Shown: positions 1 to 13,986, numbered from the stretch's first letter. The stretch: 64,000 nt of DNA from Amphirosellinia nigrospora (GCA_004123355.1 SCHM01000003.1:1054001-1118000); one strand, 5' to 3'. Translations and numbers: made by a program. The notes: a model not told the origin generated them from the sequence alone.

Positions 1-3000
1 CGAATCGAGAAGGACAAGAAAGGTAGGATGTCCATCAGCGTGCCCAAACATCGCAAGTGAAGGTGCGCGCTACTATTTTTTCGCGGATCTCCGCCCAGTC
101 CTTGCCATGTACGTTTGGCTAACGAGTTGTTCGAATTAGGCCCGCCCCCTAAGTTGATGAGGGCTATGCTTGCTACCCTCACATAATCCCCGCGAAAAAA
201 AAACCCTACAGTTGAGCCCGGTACGGAAATACGTGGCTCCATTTGTGGCCCCTTCGAGCGGCATCACATCACATGAGATTACGACCGAAGAAGGGAAGCC
301 GCTCAGTTACGAATTCCACTTTTTCTATATGACGATCACTTTGGATAGAAACGAAAGCGGCGTTTACTCACAGATCAATGAGCTTGGGGAGATATGATGG
401 GAACGCTAAAGGTTCCATTTCTTAGGACACGAAATACGCCGTTGGAATGCATAGGTATAGCAAACGCCACGGCCTTAAGGAATATATAACGTCGTTACGA
501 TCATGTCATTTCTTCCTTCTATGTATATAGCCGGTCAATGGGTGGTTTCAACTAAATGGCCATAGTTGCCATCGACGATATGAATGGTTCGTCTAATCGC
601 ACGCTGTCTCAAAATATTTCTGCTTATGTGTGCCCATGCAAGAGGCGACAATCCCCATGGATGTTGTTGTGGAAAGGGATACCGTGTCATTTCAGAGCAC
701 AAGATTATGCAGCTCGTTTCCTACTACTTGAAACGAGCCTTACCAGCGCCGGCGATACTTTATAATGGAATCTGGCTATACGCACCTGGTAGGACACAAG
801 GCGCCCTTGGAAAGCAGCAACACGACAAGATACAACCCGATTTAAGAGCAGTCTCGTTACTATCTGATGGTATTCGCGCTGGGCGCTAATTGTTTCAATC
901 TTGAATGTTTACCCGTTGATTTTCTCCTGAGTCATCACACATCTCGGACGGTTGGTTGACTAGACGTAGGCTCGCTCCTACACTAGCGTTCTTGGTCTTG
1001 TTTTGACAGCTCTCCATGGCCCATATGATTTCTATGGCAACTGAACATTCTACGTACGACCATAGCCTCTGGAAAACTCGGGATCCGTCCGCTCTCCCAT
1101 AGATAAGCCATAGAGCGCCAGATTAGTAGTTGGGTCGGTGACGACCAGCGAATCCCTGGTGTTGTACGTGTACTTTTGTCAATCTCTCTTTTTTTTTCAA
1201 CTCTTATGCTCTTCTCTCCATCCACCCTCGTTTTTTTCGTGACCCTTGTTGTTGTTCGTGGCCCAAGGGGTGGTGGTCAGCTGACGTTTTTCAACCGGTG
1301 TGTAGACTGTGCGTGTCTGGAGAAACCGATGTTATCTGACCGGTCTAACCTAGTGCTTTTCTACGGCGCGAGGCAAAATTGTGTTTAGGTCGCCTTACTC
1401 TTTTCCCTTGAGTGATCGATACGCTGGGCGGGGGTGCGTCTCCGTTGCAGGGGGCCCCCTCCGGGTGACGGGTCGTTTCCGGCGGAACACTGCAGCGGAT
1501 GTGATAGATCATTTTTCAGCTACGAGATCTCGCAAATCTGAACCAGCACTTTAGCTAACCCTAACTCTAGGAGCTGGTCGTTTGATGCTTTGTACACCGA
1601 AGTACCCCAAGCCCTGTTTGTATTGATTGGTTGAAAAAAAAAAAAAACTATTTTGTTTCGAGCCATTACAACTTGCACGGTAGCTGTCCTCGTTTCTTAT
1701 TTTCCAGAAGTCAACTACTTCGATTTGATAAAACCATGGTTATCACGTACCCAGTAATTAGGAGAACAATGATGCTACTGCAAGGAAGTGCCAGGCTAAC
1801 CGAAAATATCTATAGCCAGGTCAGCTTCCGGGCAAGTATCATAGCAAGGGGAGTGGTATGTCACGGTACCATCCCGTGGGGAGTGACGTTTATGTCGGTG
1901 TGTTTTGGGCAGGATCCCAACGCCACCCCGGCTCATGTAGCGAAAGATAACGTGGGGGCTAGACAGCCTGTCCTTGTTCGCCTACCAGGTTTCCGGAACC
2001 GAGCGAGCGCCTTGGACAAATACAACCTAGCCGGGTACTTACCATGCAAGGCGAACGAACTATTCATCCGTCTATACCGATACTGGTGAAGCTTTAGCGC
2101 CTCTATTTCTTTGGTAATCAGAACCTTTCGGGTCCGTTTCCGATGGCTTATCATACCACACCAGTTGCCGAGATTGGTTTTGATGACAGAGGGTAGTTTT
2201 GTACAACTCTTCCCGATCATATGGGGTAGCTGGATCACCGGCAACGTCCCGAGTGTACGTCTCGGGTCACCTCCGCGGCTCCCGGCCCGCCCATCAACAA
2301 CTGCAGGAGCGGGACTTGGCATTCCAGGTCTATATTCAACCCTTATGCATGCAAGCATTGAGGGAAGACATTGGTGGGGGGTACTCAAGGTGAGCTATGT
2401 TCGTGTACTTCGCTGGACGGGTTCCTGTCTCCGCAATCACTGCGTATAATCATCCTTCCGGTATCTCCCGGAAATGAAATGCGGCCAGGAGAAGATGTTT
2501 CATTGGATGAATAGTCAGATTGTGAATTAGAATTCGGTTCTTATTGGAGATGAACACCTGCCCGCGGCGTAAAATCGGGAAGGGGAATCGGATACGAACT
2601 ACCTGGTTTCTGGCCTTATGTCGGTGGTGTTGGTTTAGGTCAGTCTGCACTCTGATATCAACTTGACCTAGTAGTTTTGGTAGACAGGTGAGCTGAGGGA
2701 TTGGCTTGATCTGACGAACATTTTCATGTGCATATAATAAGAAGCGATCCCCTTCTTATCCTTCCACTTTTCTTGACCTATAACTCAAGAAACTCTACCC
2801 AGTAGACAACGGATACAACAAACCCTAACAAACATGCCATGCACTTTCCTTTGGAAGTAGCTCTGGACCGGTGTCGAACGAAGCCTAGGCTCTCCTACCG
2901 GCTGCTAGGCCGATGATATCAAGTGAGGGCCAACAGCTGCCCCAACCCGAAGGTGACCATGAACAACGGCCATCCATTTTGTCCGCATGGAGAATATATA

Positions 3001-4072
3001 GCCAACCCAGGCGTGCCGGTGCTCACCGAGAAGCCACGACCACCCTTCAGAACATCAACGCTGTATCTAGAGTCTACCACAGACACAGATGTACTACAGT
3101 CCACAGACGGACTCGTCGTCCAGGCCCGGAATGCCGCCCGGACCCCTACACATTGTTAGCCGCGAGCCAGCAACCCCGACCTCGCCTTTCTTCAGGCGTT
3201 ACTTCGTTTCATCCACCATCGTGAAGACAGGCTGATGGGAGCCTTCGCGGGGTTATCTCCTCCTCCGCCTCCTCCTACTCCCCTCATAAGTGAGGGGAGT
3301 ACCAGAACACCGAGGGCTCTTCACACTATGCAGAACGTATTGCTACTCGGAATCGGTACATGGGCCGAGGGGAAAGTACCCGTACTTGAAAACTATAATG
3401 ATGGCTTTGAGCGTATGGGGTGAGATAAATGGCACGGTCGAAGACTTCAACTCCTTATATAAAGTAATCAAGGGAAGTGCTGGTATGGCGATATAATAAG
3501 TTGAAGCTGGTGCTGACTGGAAGGGAGAGGTTACGGAGAGTACCTTAGGCTAGATTCTTTTATACAAGGAGGATTACGTGATGGGAGAGCATAAGTTATG
3601 TCTGGCAATTATCGGCATCCTTTCATCATCACAACTTGGAACATACCCAGTAAAGGTTCCATAGTAAAGCGTTCCACAGTAAGTGACATTACGAAAGCTC
3701 CCACTTTCTCTTTTCGGCAGATTCGAAAGCTTTGCCGATAGTGATTGGCCTCCCCGGGCTGGACTAACTAGATATGGTTTAGACGATTATTTGGCAGCAA
3801 AGTATGCTGGTAAAAGGAGCTCAATACCTAATCCATTTTTCACGAGTTTTGTGACCACAGGTAGATCCATCTTCCACTGCATAAGGTAGGAGGTTTAAAC
3901 TTTTCCCTACGAAGCGTCACATTCGCGTTTCGAGAGCGCATATCATAAAAGACGGGAATAGCTGCAGAATTCGTAAATCATGTCTGCGTTCGACGGTTAA
4001 ATACATTAAGGATTATAATGATGTGACTCTGGGTATGTGTTCACTGCTCATATAATTGTACGATGTTACGAC
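1..4072. other. no gene recognised; gene-poor flank
   Basis: I see no ORF here with protein-like composition, no recognisable domain and no RNA gene. The open frames are short, on both strands and start at random. One clear structure is a perfect hairpin at 3276-3301 (listed separately), preceded by a CTC-rich run from about 3256. A/T homopolymers occur near 1190 and 1633. This may be degenerate transposon or intergenic DNA, but no repeat boundary is visible. Confidence 0.5.
3276..3301. repeat. perfect 11-bp inverted repeat (hairpin)
   Basis: Two 11-base arms (left arm TACTCCCCTCA, right arm its exact reverse complement) flank a 4-base spacer TAAG. No gene is near enough to assign a role. 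It could be a terminator-like hairpin or chance in CTC-rich DNA. Confidence 0.7.
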
Positions 4073-5431
4073 CTATACTTTATAGAAGCAGAATGCATAG
4101 AAATTAGCCACCTCCATTTCCTCGGGCGAAACCAGGAGCCGCCTCTCCCTCTCCACGACAACCCATACGTTCACTAAGAGGGCCTAATATGTGGTCGTCT
4201 TTCTCCGACTCCCAGATGTCCTTGAAACCTTTGATGATACTGCAGCTCCAGGTTATAATCCTCGCAAGGTGTCGAAATACTCCCCACGGCACCACGTACT
4301 CGGGAACTTCCTCCACCGCCTCGTCGAGGAAGAAGTTGTACTTCCAGCCATAGGCGGGGCGAAAGGCACCATCCTCGGGTGTCTTGCCGGGGAATCGTAC
4401 CCGATACAATTCGTTGCCCCATTCCGCTGTCTCCTCCGCCTCACCCTCTTCCTTGTCCTCTGAGGGCTCTTCACCTTCTTCTACTGGATCTTCCTTTTCT
4501 TGGCGATCCGTTCATTGAATTTGATTACTCTGGAACTGATGACCTCTGAGTTGGGTATGCAGCCTATGAAGCGGCCGCCCTTTTTAAGCGCACTGGATAC
4601 GTTCTGCAGCATGGTCCGAGCCTTCTCCTCGTCTCAAAGGCATAATGCATGCAGAACATCATGCTGACGATGTCGAAGCCGCTGCGGCCCATGGGCGAGG
4701 GGTCAAAGCCGACCTGGCGCACGATATCGACGTCGTCGAGTGATTCGCCGTAGCAGTCCTTGACAAAAAAGCGGGCGTCGAACAGGTGCTGTTGTGAGCG
4801 GCCGCCTCGATACCCACCTCTTCCGCCCCTGCCACCCCTGCCGCCGCCTTGACTGCCCATGCTACGATAGCGATCCTTGGCCTGATCGATGGATATGTCG
4901 GCAGGGTCTAAGCCGACGTAGAGTTGGACCCTCTGCGGGGCCTGCTGCCACTTGCCCAGGTCACCGCCCTTGCCGCAGCCGATATCGAGGACGATGAGCT
5001 CGTGTCCCTGGGCGCCAGCCATGTCATGGCCCTGCTGCTGGGCACCGGGGGTGTGATCCTCGTCGGGTGAGAACTTTTGGATGAGGGTGCTCTTGACCCA
5101 GTTGTTAAAGACGCGCAGGCCCTTTATCCGACTCCCGGTCTTGCGCCAGTCCGCCCTCGCTCGGGCACGGCATTGTAGTGCTGACGTACGATATCATTGA
5201 TCCCCCTCTGTTCTGCGGTCTGGGAGACCTGTGCAGATTCGCGTTCGCGTTGCTCGTGGCGCTTGCGGATGGCGGCGGCCTCGTTGCTCGATATGCGGGC
5301 TCGTTGGCCGGGGCGCTTCAGCTTACGGGGCTGCTCGGAGGGCGACGTCGAGCGTTGGCGTTTCTTCGCGGGCTCGAGCTTCTTGGCATCGAATGGCTGG
5401 GGAGATCTTCAGTGGCCCCGTCGTCTGCCAT
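4073..5431 (-). CDS. ABD1: mRNA cap guanine-N7 methyltransferase (frameshifted)
   Basis: Nuclear enzyme that transfers a methyl group from S-adenosylmethionine to N7 of the cap guanosine of nascent mRNA. Seen: a start ATG at 5431, a basic N-terminus, RGINDIVRQHYN, the SAM-binding motif VLDIGCGKGGDLGKW, a glycine/arginine-rich insert (RGGRGG), the FDIVSMMFCMHYAFE block, KKGGRFIGCIPNSEVI, an acidic stretch (EEGEEPSEDKEEGEAEE), YRVRFPGKTPEDG, GWKYNFFLDEAVEEVPEYVVPW, and a tail ending in FYAFCFYKV at 4073. Reading these blocks in order needs about seven frame changes, near 5400, 5150, 4640, 4495, 4272, 4225 and 4165. The first two are cured by one extra base in a C or G run. Conservation across every break in a normally essential gene argues for sequencing indels rather than a pseudogene. 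It shares a divergent promoter region with RPN7. Confidence 0.9.
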
Positions 5432-6126
5432 GGTTCACGGCGGATTGGGGTTCTGGATGGATGGATGGATGTATGTAGTGTTTGGGGGTGTTGTTGAGAA
5501 TTAGGCTCGTGGAAATGGACTCTGAGAGCTCTCTCGGGTGATTAAACGAATTGGACACGAACAATCCGGCTAGTGGTTTGCTGAAGGGTTATGCTGAGGA
5601 ATGATACTCGAGTACGTGGAATTGGGAAGCTGAAGCTAATAACCTTATACTTAATAACATGAGAAGCAACTTCGCAGCATGGCAGGCAGGGCGCCAGGGC
5701 GCGGGCGCGGTAAGAGTACATCCCTAAACGTCTAGGCTAGGAATTAGCTACATACGGTTAGATGGATTTTGCAAATCTGAGGCTCTCGCTCGAAGCCCCA
5801 CTCGGGAGCTCTACAAGTGTCCGCTATAGGTTGCCATTGGTTCCCGGCTCCGCTCTTCGTCCCAGCTCAGCGCCCACCGGGCAGTTACGTCTGCTCTTGA
5901 CGCCTGCAGTAGCAACTAAAGGTGGTAAAGTATATCTCAATGCTCCATCATCGTGGACGGCCGACTCGCCTCTGATAGAATTCCGTCTATATCAACAGCA
6001 GACGGCACAAGAATAAACATCCACCTTCCCCAGCCGAATCCGTCCGACCTGTTGTTACTACCAAGTCCATCATAGCATCATAGCATCTTAAAATCATCCG
6101 TCTCATAAGCTTCCCATCTCGTCGAC
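5432..6126. promoter_or_regulatory. divergent intergenic promoter of ABD1 and RPN7
   Basis: About 700 bases separate the two outward-facing start codons, so both housekeeping genes must be transcribed from this stretch. A tetranucleotide GATG/ATGG run lies at 5456-5470 just upstream of ABD1. I cannot point to a TATA box or a defined operator. Confidence 0.5.
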
Positions 6127-7767
6127 ATGGGCGCCGATCCGCAGTACGCGAAATGGCCCTTGTTGCCACTGTCGCAGCATGTCTTCACCCTCACAAATCC
6201 CTACGCCACCCGCCAGCTCAGCAGGCCGCTGTCAAGAGCTTGCAAGATGCCATCGCCGAGCACAAGATGGCCCCGCTTTACAAGTACCTCGCCCACCCGA
6301 CGAGGGCATCGTGAATGCCGCCGGCGAGACCACGTCTGGTGCCGCTGCCCAGCAGAAGCCCGCCTCCCGGAAATCTAGCGCTGCTGCTGGCATGGTAGCT
6401 AGCGGCGGCGGCGCCACGTCCGGTGCGGACCTGCCTTGGGACGAGCAGGTCTACCAGCAGCTCGAGACGGACAACGCCAAAGAGCTGGACGAGATCCAGA
6501 AGGAAGAGGATGAGGCAGTCGAGAAGGCCGGCGACACCGAGATCATGGCTGCGAAGGGGAAGCGTGCCGAGTTCTTTGCCAAGATTGGCGACAAGGTAGG
6601 CCGCCGCTCCTGATTTGTTCAGGTCCATTCATCATCCTACCGCCATGCTGACGAGGCTGACCATGACTACAGGACAAGGCGATATCAGCCTATGAGGACA
6701 TCCTCGAGAAGAACGGCATTTTGGGCACCAAGATCGATATCGTGCTAGCCGTCATTCGCATGGGTCTGTTCTACGGTGACCGTGCGCTCGTCAAGAAGTA
6801 CGTCACGAAAGCGAAGACGCTGGTAGAGAGCGGTGGCGATTGGGACCGCCGCAATCGTCTAAAGGCCTACGAGGGCCTTCATCTCCTCACCGTCCGCTCA
6901 TACAACCTCGCCGCCCCCTCCTCCTCGACTCCCTCTCAACGTTTACGAGCTACGAGCTGTGTACTTACTCCAATCTCGTTGTCTACTCCGTCCTCGCCGG
7001 CTCCGTGTCCCTGAAGCGAGTGGATTTCAAGAGCAAGGTCGTCGACGCCCCGAGATCAAGGCGATTCTCGGAGCCGACGGGGATGACAAGATGCTGGCCT
7101 TGTCTGGCGCCATGTCCGCCGGCCCCGGCGCTGAGGATGCGGACATGCAGGATACTAAGGATACCACTGCACCCAACGCTCCGACAAAAGCTACGACGGC
7201 CGTCAACCTGACCACGCTAGGCACGAGTGCAGACCAACCCGAGAGCGAGATGGCCATTGACTTTTCCTCTCTCGCCCAGCTCGTGAACAGCCTGTACAAC
7301 GGGCACTACAAGCTCTTCTTCCAGGCCCTAGCTCTCGTAGAAGAGAACTTCCTGACCCAAGACCGGTATCTCTTCGAACACCGAGGCTGGTTCATCCGCG
7401 AGATGCGGCTGCGCGCATACCAGCAGCTGCTGCAGAGTTACCGCGTCGTCGGTCTCGAGAGCATGGCGAATGACTTTGGCGTCACCGTAGACTTCTTAGA
7501 CCGGTAAGTTGACCACCGACCAAAAGAGCATAATCATAAGACTCGTTAACTAATCACACCTCGCATAGTGATCTGGCCAAGTTCATCGCAGGTGGTCGCA
7601 TTCCTTGCACTATCGATCGCGTGACGGGTAAGGGTGTTATCGAAACCAACCGACCGGATGACAAGAACAAACAGTATCAAGATGTCGTGAAACAGGGCGA
7701 TCAATTAATCACGAAGCTCCAGAAATACGGCCAGGCCGTACGACTACGGGGGAGTGAACGAGCATAG
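6127..7767 (+). CDS. RPN7: 26S proteasome regulatory subunit Rpn7 (frameshifted)
   Basis: Lid subunit of the 19S regulatory particle of the 26S proteasome, a PCI-domain scaffold protein. Seen: start MGADPQYAKWP, AIAEHKMAPLYKYLAHP, DEGIVNAAGE, LPWDEQVYQQLETDNAKELDEI, GDKDKAISAYEDIL, GTKIDIVLAVIRMGLFYGD, and a C-terminal PCI part with FQALALVEENF, DRYLFEHRGWFIREMR, YRVVGLESMANDFGV, DLAKFIAGGRIPCTIDRVTG and GVIETNRPD. Introns are at 6596-6672 (77 nt) and 7504-7568 (65 nt), both with clean GT-AG ends. Four breaks, near 6200-6225, 6296, 6914 and 7048, each equal one missing base. Three sit in C runs (for example GCCCCG at 7048, where one further C restores DAPEIKAIL). It lies head-to-head with ABD1 and tail-to-tail with the aminotransferase. 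Confidence 0.93.
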
Positions 7768-8386
7768 ATAGGCTGGTAGGCAGGCATATACAAAAAAGGA
7801 CTTCTCTCCAGCTTCACCGACGACTACATAATGGCTACGGCGCCAAGTCGATGGACCGGGATGAACATAGACCTAAGTGGATGTTGTGAGTGCTAGATTT
7901 TTGTACGAATACAAAAAAACACCTGTAATATTTCACTGCTAGTACTCGTCGGCTGATGCCGTGGATGGCAACTGGTAGCATCGCAAATCTTGTGTGCCAT
8001 GTTAACTTGATCCATACATGCAGATAGGAGTTGTATTCTATCTGGCAGCGGCACAGAAAACGTTGCCGGATCCGCCTTTATATCTAAGTTATGCAATGTT
8101 CCTGCAGGAAGAAAAGAAACCTGACGTGTCATGCATGTCTTTAAGTCTATCAGAATCGCGCCGACGCTTCGCTAAGTATCCTGTCTCACCATGCTCACGA
8201 CGCGTTTTTCATCCTGGCTCAACCTTTATTTTTAGTATTGGCATGGAGGAGGAGAAGTAGCTTCGAACCACCCGGCCACTTCCGTGCAAGGAAGCAAAGC
8301 ATATATACGCCCAATTAGACTAAGGTAGCTGTCAAACTGCCGTTATTTTGTGAGGACTCGATAATCGGAGGGCAGTGTTCCCCGCC
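7768..8386. other. convergent 3' region between RPN7 and the aminotransferase
   Basis: About 620 bases between two converging stop codons, presumably the two 3' UTRs and terminators. No coding-like ORF and no repeat were seen. Confidence 0.5.
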
Positions 8387-9878
8387 TCATCGGTACTTGT
8401 CCATGAACTCGCGGTGGAATTTTGATGGAGCTGACCCATTCGGTGCCGGGGCGAGGAAGGGGTACGGAAGTGCAAGGTGCCCTCCTTCTGGCCGAAGCCG
8501 CTGCCGGGGACGACACAGACGCCGGTGGCCTCGAGGAGGCGCATGCAGTAGAACTCGTCGGGGGTGCGGCCCTCTTCGCGGGCGGCGTCGGCAGCCTTGG
8601 CGGAGACGTGGATCGTAGGGAATAGGTACATGCTGCCTTGGGGCTCGCCGCACTCGACGCCCTCCATCTCCTTGAAGGCCTCGTAGAGCGCGGTCGCGCG
8701 CTTCTTGAGGCCCTCAAAGATGCCGTCGTACTCTTGCTTATACAACGGGTAGGACGGGTCGCCGGATTGGGGCGGGTTGACCATCAGCTCGACGAGGCAC
8801 TGCCCAATGACGGGTGCGCAGAGCATGATGGATACGAATTTGTAGATCTGCGCCTCGACCTCCTTGTCGAAGCCGATAAGCTCGAAGTAGCCGCCGCGGT
8901 GTCCGCACTCGCCCACCATGCCCTTCGAGATGGAGTGTAGGGACGCCAGCTCGACGCCGTCGTACTTGCCCGGGTTCTCCTTCTGTAGCGTCAATAGCAC
9001 CTGTCGGAAGCTGTGGAACTTGCCGACGAAGACGTTTGTCTGGTACACCTCATCCGCCATTACAACCAGCTCCTGCTCGGCTGCGAACTCTAGGACCGCC
9101 CGGATGTCGGACTCGGCGAGAGAGGCGCCGGTGGGTTACCGGGGTTGATGATGACGATGGCGCGGACGTCGGTTCCATTGCTCTTGGCCGTGTTGTACGC
9201 CTCCCTGATTGTCTCGAGCGAGGTGCCCCACTGAGCAGCCTCGTCGAGGTAATAGGGCACACACCTGGCGTTGAGGACGGACAGCGAGGCGGTGTACAGG
9301 GGGTATTGGGAATAGGGACGAGGATGCCGGATGTAGGGTCGGCCGAGAGGATATGCAGGAGCGTGTTTACACCTGATGAGGCACCGGCCGACAGGTAGAT
9401 GTGGGCGGGATCGGCGGGGAAACCGTCGCGTTCTTGTCGGTGGGTTAGTCGTCGTGTATGAAAAAAAGGGTCAATCCAATGACTTACTCTCGAGAAACTT
9501 GGCGATGCTCTCCTTGATGGCGGGCACACCTGCGCTCGCGCTGTAGGCACCGACACTACCGAGGTTCTTCAAGAGGAACTTGGCGCGCTCCAACACATCG
9601 GGCTTGTATCCCAGGCTATTTAACAAGACCTGCTCGTTGTCTAGGAGTTGGGGGTACTCGAGAATGCTCAGGACCTGGCGGAAAAAAGTGATGGGCTTCT
9701 GGTCAAGCTGCTGCGGGTTACCGATGTTGGCGCTGATGACCTCATCGAAAGGCAGGCTGGTGTCGCCTTTTCGAAGTCTGGCGCGGTATTCCTCCGACTT
9801 GACAGCTAACTCGCCGCGCACAGCATACTCGGCCTCGACCACGTGCGGGTTGATGTTTCCAAGGCTTAATCTCGGCAT
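8387..9878 (-). CDS. ALT1: alanine aminotransferase (PLP-dependent, frameshifted)
   Basis: Class I/II aminotransferase of the alanine aminotransferase group, which interconverts alanine plus 2-oxoglutarate with pyruvate plus glutamate. Seen: start MPRLSLGNINPHVVEAEYAV, RGELAVKSEEYR, ISANIGNPQQLDQKPITFFRQV, SAGVPAIKESIAKFLE, HIYLSAGASSGVNTLLHIL, VPIPQYPLYTASL, IIINPGNPTGASL, VMADEVYQTNVF, the PLP-lysine region SLHSISKGMVGECGHRGGY, GSMYLFPTIHVSAKA, and C-terminal KFHREFMDKYR. An intron lies at 9433-9487 (55 nt) with a CTAAC branch point. Breaks near 9308 and 9132 are each cured by one C (AACCCA to AACCCCA restores NPGNPTG). Two more lie at 8440-8475. An upstream exon encoding a mitochondrial presequence cannot be excluded. 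I chose 9878 because conserved sequence begins just after it. Confidence 0.9.
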
Positions 9879-12800
9879 CCTTGGAATGGTATGGACTTGT
9901 CGATTTACAATGTGTGGGTGCCGTGATGGTGGTTGCGATGGCGGGGTAGCTAAGGACCCTGACGAAGTTCGTGATGGTGATGGCGGGGTGCTGATGGCTA
10001 TTATGGATCAGCAAGGGGGTTGCTTTAGAGGATTCCCCAGCGAAAGTGGTATGATGCACATGCGCGTAGTTCTCCACAGAAGAAAAGTAAAGGAAAAGGG
10101 GGGAAAGGGTAAATAAAGCAGAGATTTCTGAAACACGAGTTTGGTCTGGTCTATAGGGGTTATAGGATACGGCAATGTAGGAAATGTGAAATGTACTGCT
10201 GAGTGGAGTAAGGCGAAGTGAGGGGCAGTCAGCTGTTGATGTGGGTAAATGTAAACAGCATGCATGCGTTGTGCTGGTGATTGGTCTCCTTTTTTTTGGT
10301 CCTTTTTTTTTATCATGGTACTACATATAGATAGATAGACATCCTGGGGAGGCACTAGACACACCCAAGTAATCCCTCAACGTAGACGCCAAACCTTGCA
10401 ATGGTATCATGACTGGTGGCATGACATGAGAAAACGTCCAGGTAGGTCAGTCTTACAGTCAAGTCAAGTCAAGTCAGTAAGCCGTCCGAGCCCGGCCGTG
10501 CAGATACCAGGTCTGTCAACGACCTATAGGCGAAGAGCGGAAGGGGGGAGGGCAGTTGTGGGCAAAGGTAGGTGGTCAGTCCCTGTAGATCGGGCAACCC
10601 CGTCACGGTTTGTGCCAATGAACGGGGGGTGAGAGGTAGGGAAATAACCCATCATGTAGGCAAGGTACTACCCGGGTACTTGAGGGAGGTAGGTTACCAG
10701 GTTAAGCATGAACAGGGCGGGCGATGAGATATGTGTGATGCGATATGTGTGGTGCGATGTGTGAGGTATAATCAATCAATAAGGAGGCATTGTACAGACA
10801 GCTGGGACTGCACCTGGCAGTCTGAGTACCATTCAAGTATACTGCTGTCCCTGTTCCATGCAATTGCCAGCTACTTGGCAAGGATAAAATGGAACCAGGT
10901 GCCAGTCAGAAGAGATGTTTGAAATTCTGTCTATTTACCTGTTTTATGGGCAAACCATCTCCGGTTTGGACGCAATCCCTCTACCGGGCGTGTTGAGACG
11001 CTGGCCGCCGATCTCCCGAGACCTGTTATTCGTCTCGCCGGGCCTAGTATGAACGACGGCGTCGCCACTGCCGCTGCTGCTGCTGCTACCGCCATGACGG
11101 GCAACTCGTTGCTAAGCACACGGGCGTTCACAGCGCCACACGTCGTACTCCTGTCGTACTTCTGTCGTATAGGACCCTAAACTGCGGGAAGAATGGGTCG
11201 AGTCTGAGTCTGGCGAATACTTGTAGGTAGTGTAAAGATACTGACTGAAGCCAAATGAGATAAAGTACTTTTAGTTCGGCCCTGGGGTGCTTGGACTGCC
11301 CTGAGATAAACCACCGAGAAAAAGTGTCGAGGAGCCGTCGCCCTTCGTTGTGAGCTCCGGTTCACGGCGACGGAACCGTGTACACCGCGTTATTGCCAGC
11401 TGTCCAGGTACCTTGCATCATTGTATCGGAGTTTTATCGGAGATAGTAGGTACTTGTAGGAGGAGGTAGCGCACACTTAAATCGGATGCGCTAAGATCTT
11501 GCACAATCACCCCTAACTACTACTAAGGTTAGGTAGCTAGCTACCTTAGTAGGCAATCTAACCGAGCGCGTTTAGTACCTACCTCGGTGCACAGTTAGAA
11601 TATCTAGACTATAGCAGCCATAGTTAAGATACTATATACGGTCATGTAAAGTAGAATGCCTTCCAAACCATACTTATACAACTAACAATCGCGAAGCTAA
11701 CTTGACCAATGAAGGTCCGATCGAAGGGAGAAAGAAAGCCCAATCTCTAGCACAGTTTGGGAAATGCCATGGAATGACTTATAGAACTATCAAAGGACGA
11801 ACCTAGTCACAGGACAGATGAATATAGAAGAAACATGGCTTGGCCGTCCGTGTTCTTGGACCAGTCCAAGATGATATGCGGTAGCAATGATGGGATTTGT
11901 AATAACCTTATGACGTGGGCTCAGACCCGTTCAGTCAGTCATTGAACACAGCAGTTCCAGCTCCATCACTCGCCATACCCATGTCTGCCGGCATGGTTTC
12001 TTCGGTATAAGAGCGCCTCTATATATGTGAGACTTATATAGCAGGACGAACCCACGAAGGGACCCATCCGACCTCTCTACTTAGATAGGTAATAGCGTAA
12101 TCGACCCGGTTTATGGAGTGAGAAGGGCAAGCCAACGACCCCAGGGGAACGAACACGCCATTTTAGATATGGTGTTTCCCGCCAGCAGAGGGCTCTTATC
12201 GGGGCTACCCTGGCTTCGAGCAGGAGCCGGTGCGAGTCACATTGGGATGGTCATGCAAGTTGGGTTGGTAGGGATGGGTGAGAAAAGATCGAGGGGTTGA
12301 GCGAGAAGCGACAAGATGTGCGTAGTCCATGTCTATCAATCGTTTATCTTGCCAACGCGGCAGTTATATATACTAGGTTCTAATAAAAGAGGCAAGCTGA
12401 CGTCGGTAGAGGAGAGTGGAACGCTTCTCATTTCTAGAACATGGGGGGATGTGTGATAAAATGTTGCTCTCTGAACTAATCTAACTCGGATATCGAGCAT
12501 CGAATTGACACAGACCCAAGGTTACAAGGTGCTACCTATCCGGGTAACAAATCGGCACTTCTTAACGGCTATGTATTGTTTCGTTGAAGAACGTTAGCGG
12601 CCCGATTGGACCGAGGAATTCTTGTCATTCGCACTAGCCTCCGAGTTTGGCGCTCTCGGAATCGAGTGGAATCCGCGCGAGGGCCCTGCCAAGACCCGTC
12701 CGTGTGAAATATGAGTCTGTGGTGTATGCTTTCAGATCAGTACTTGGGGAGAGGATCGTGGTGGAGCGATGGCCCCCACGGCCAGGTTTGACCAGGAACG

Positions 12801-13986
12801 CTTGGGCTGGTTTAAAAAATGCCATCCTGCTCAATGTAAACAAATACCCAGGATCGAATCGGATGTCGAAGCATGGGGCCAGGCATGGGGCTGCGGCCGA
12901 TGAGATGCATCGAGTACGGACCTTGGCAAGTGTCGTCCTATTGGCAAATCGGAACCTGTGACGCGGTTTTGGGTAGCATGGTTGGGGAATGGCTGGGCGT
13001 TGCGTTCGTACGACCTAGAGCAAGAAACTACTTATTTCGGAGAGCTAAAAGCCATCGAGTATAACCCGGGCTGTCAGATCTGCCACCGGCGGTGGTGTAG
13101 CGTGCCGACTCGAACGCTAACATGGGTGAGCGGGCCTCCCGCTTGTGTATGTGTGTGTGTGTGTGTGCTTGACGTCGTTGCGATGGTAGCCAAAATGCAC
13201 TGGAACGCTGTTGCGGTTGCATATCCGTGGATATTGGGTATAGGAAAGCAACTATAACCAGCATCTGGCGTGGGTGATAACCACAGCTGAGAAGACTGGC
13301 GATAAGCACAAGAAGGCTATCTACACTACCCAAGACAGCTTATACCAGGTCTGCCCAGGTAGTAGGTACCTATTTGCGTCGGATATAGCATGCCGAGCGA
13401 CTAACCTACTGTAGCATCTTTCTACATCGTTGCAATGATGGTTGTGTGGCGCCGCGGCTACAAGGCATCCGAGCGATCGGGAATTTCTATATATTCCGAT
13501 GTATTAATGACAGACCTATCGGTTAGGTAGGCAGATAGATTAGATCGCCTAGTGTACGTACCTTTTCCTTTTTCTCTCTCTATTCTTCAGGCCATCGGAT
13601 GTATATCATGGACATGTGTGAACTGTCGCTATACTCGCACATTCAATGTTCCCGTGTCACCTGAGGTACAGTAAGCTAGCCCACCCATCAAGGTGCCCGA
13701 CAGTATCCATCCGTATAAGTGAGTAACCTCTAGTCTTCCGGGCTGTTACCTACCTACGATACTTAGTCTAGTCTGGGTAAGCACATACCGTGACCTGCTC
13801 GGCGTAACATGCTCGGGACCCGTACGTCGGCTATACTGTACCTAAGCCTATAACTGTTTGGTGGGTGAATACAAATCAATGCTCTGCTACCTAATACAGC
13901 ATGCCCATTAAGGGACTCTGCGGACAGGTGCGGGCTCAGTTCTGGAGTCGACGTTTCGTGTCTGCGGCGCAAAACAATAATTTCAA

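Noticed and set aside
1548-1572. CTAACCCTAAC resembling telomeric repeat
   Set aside because: A single unit and a half only; no array, so chance.
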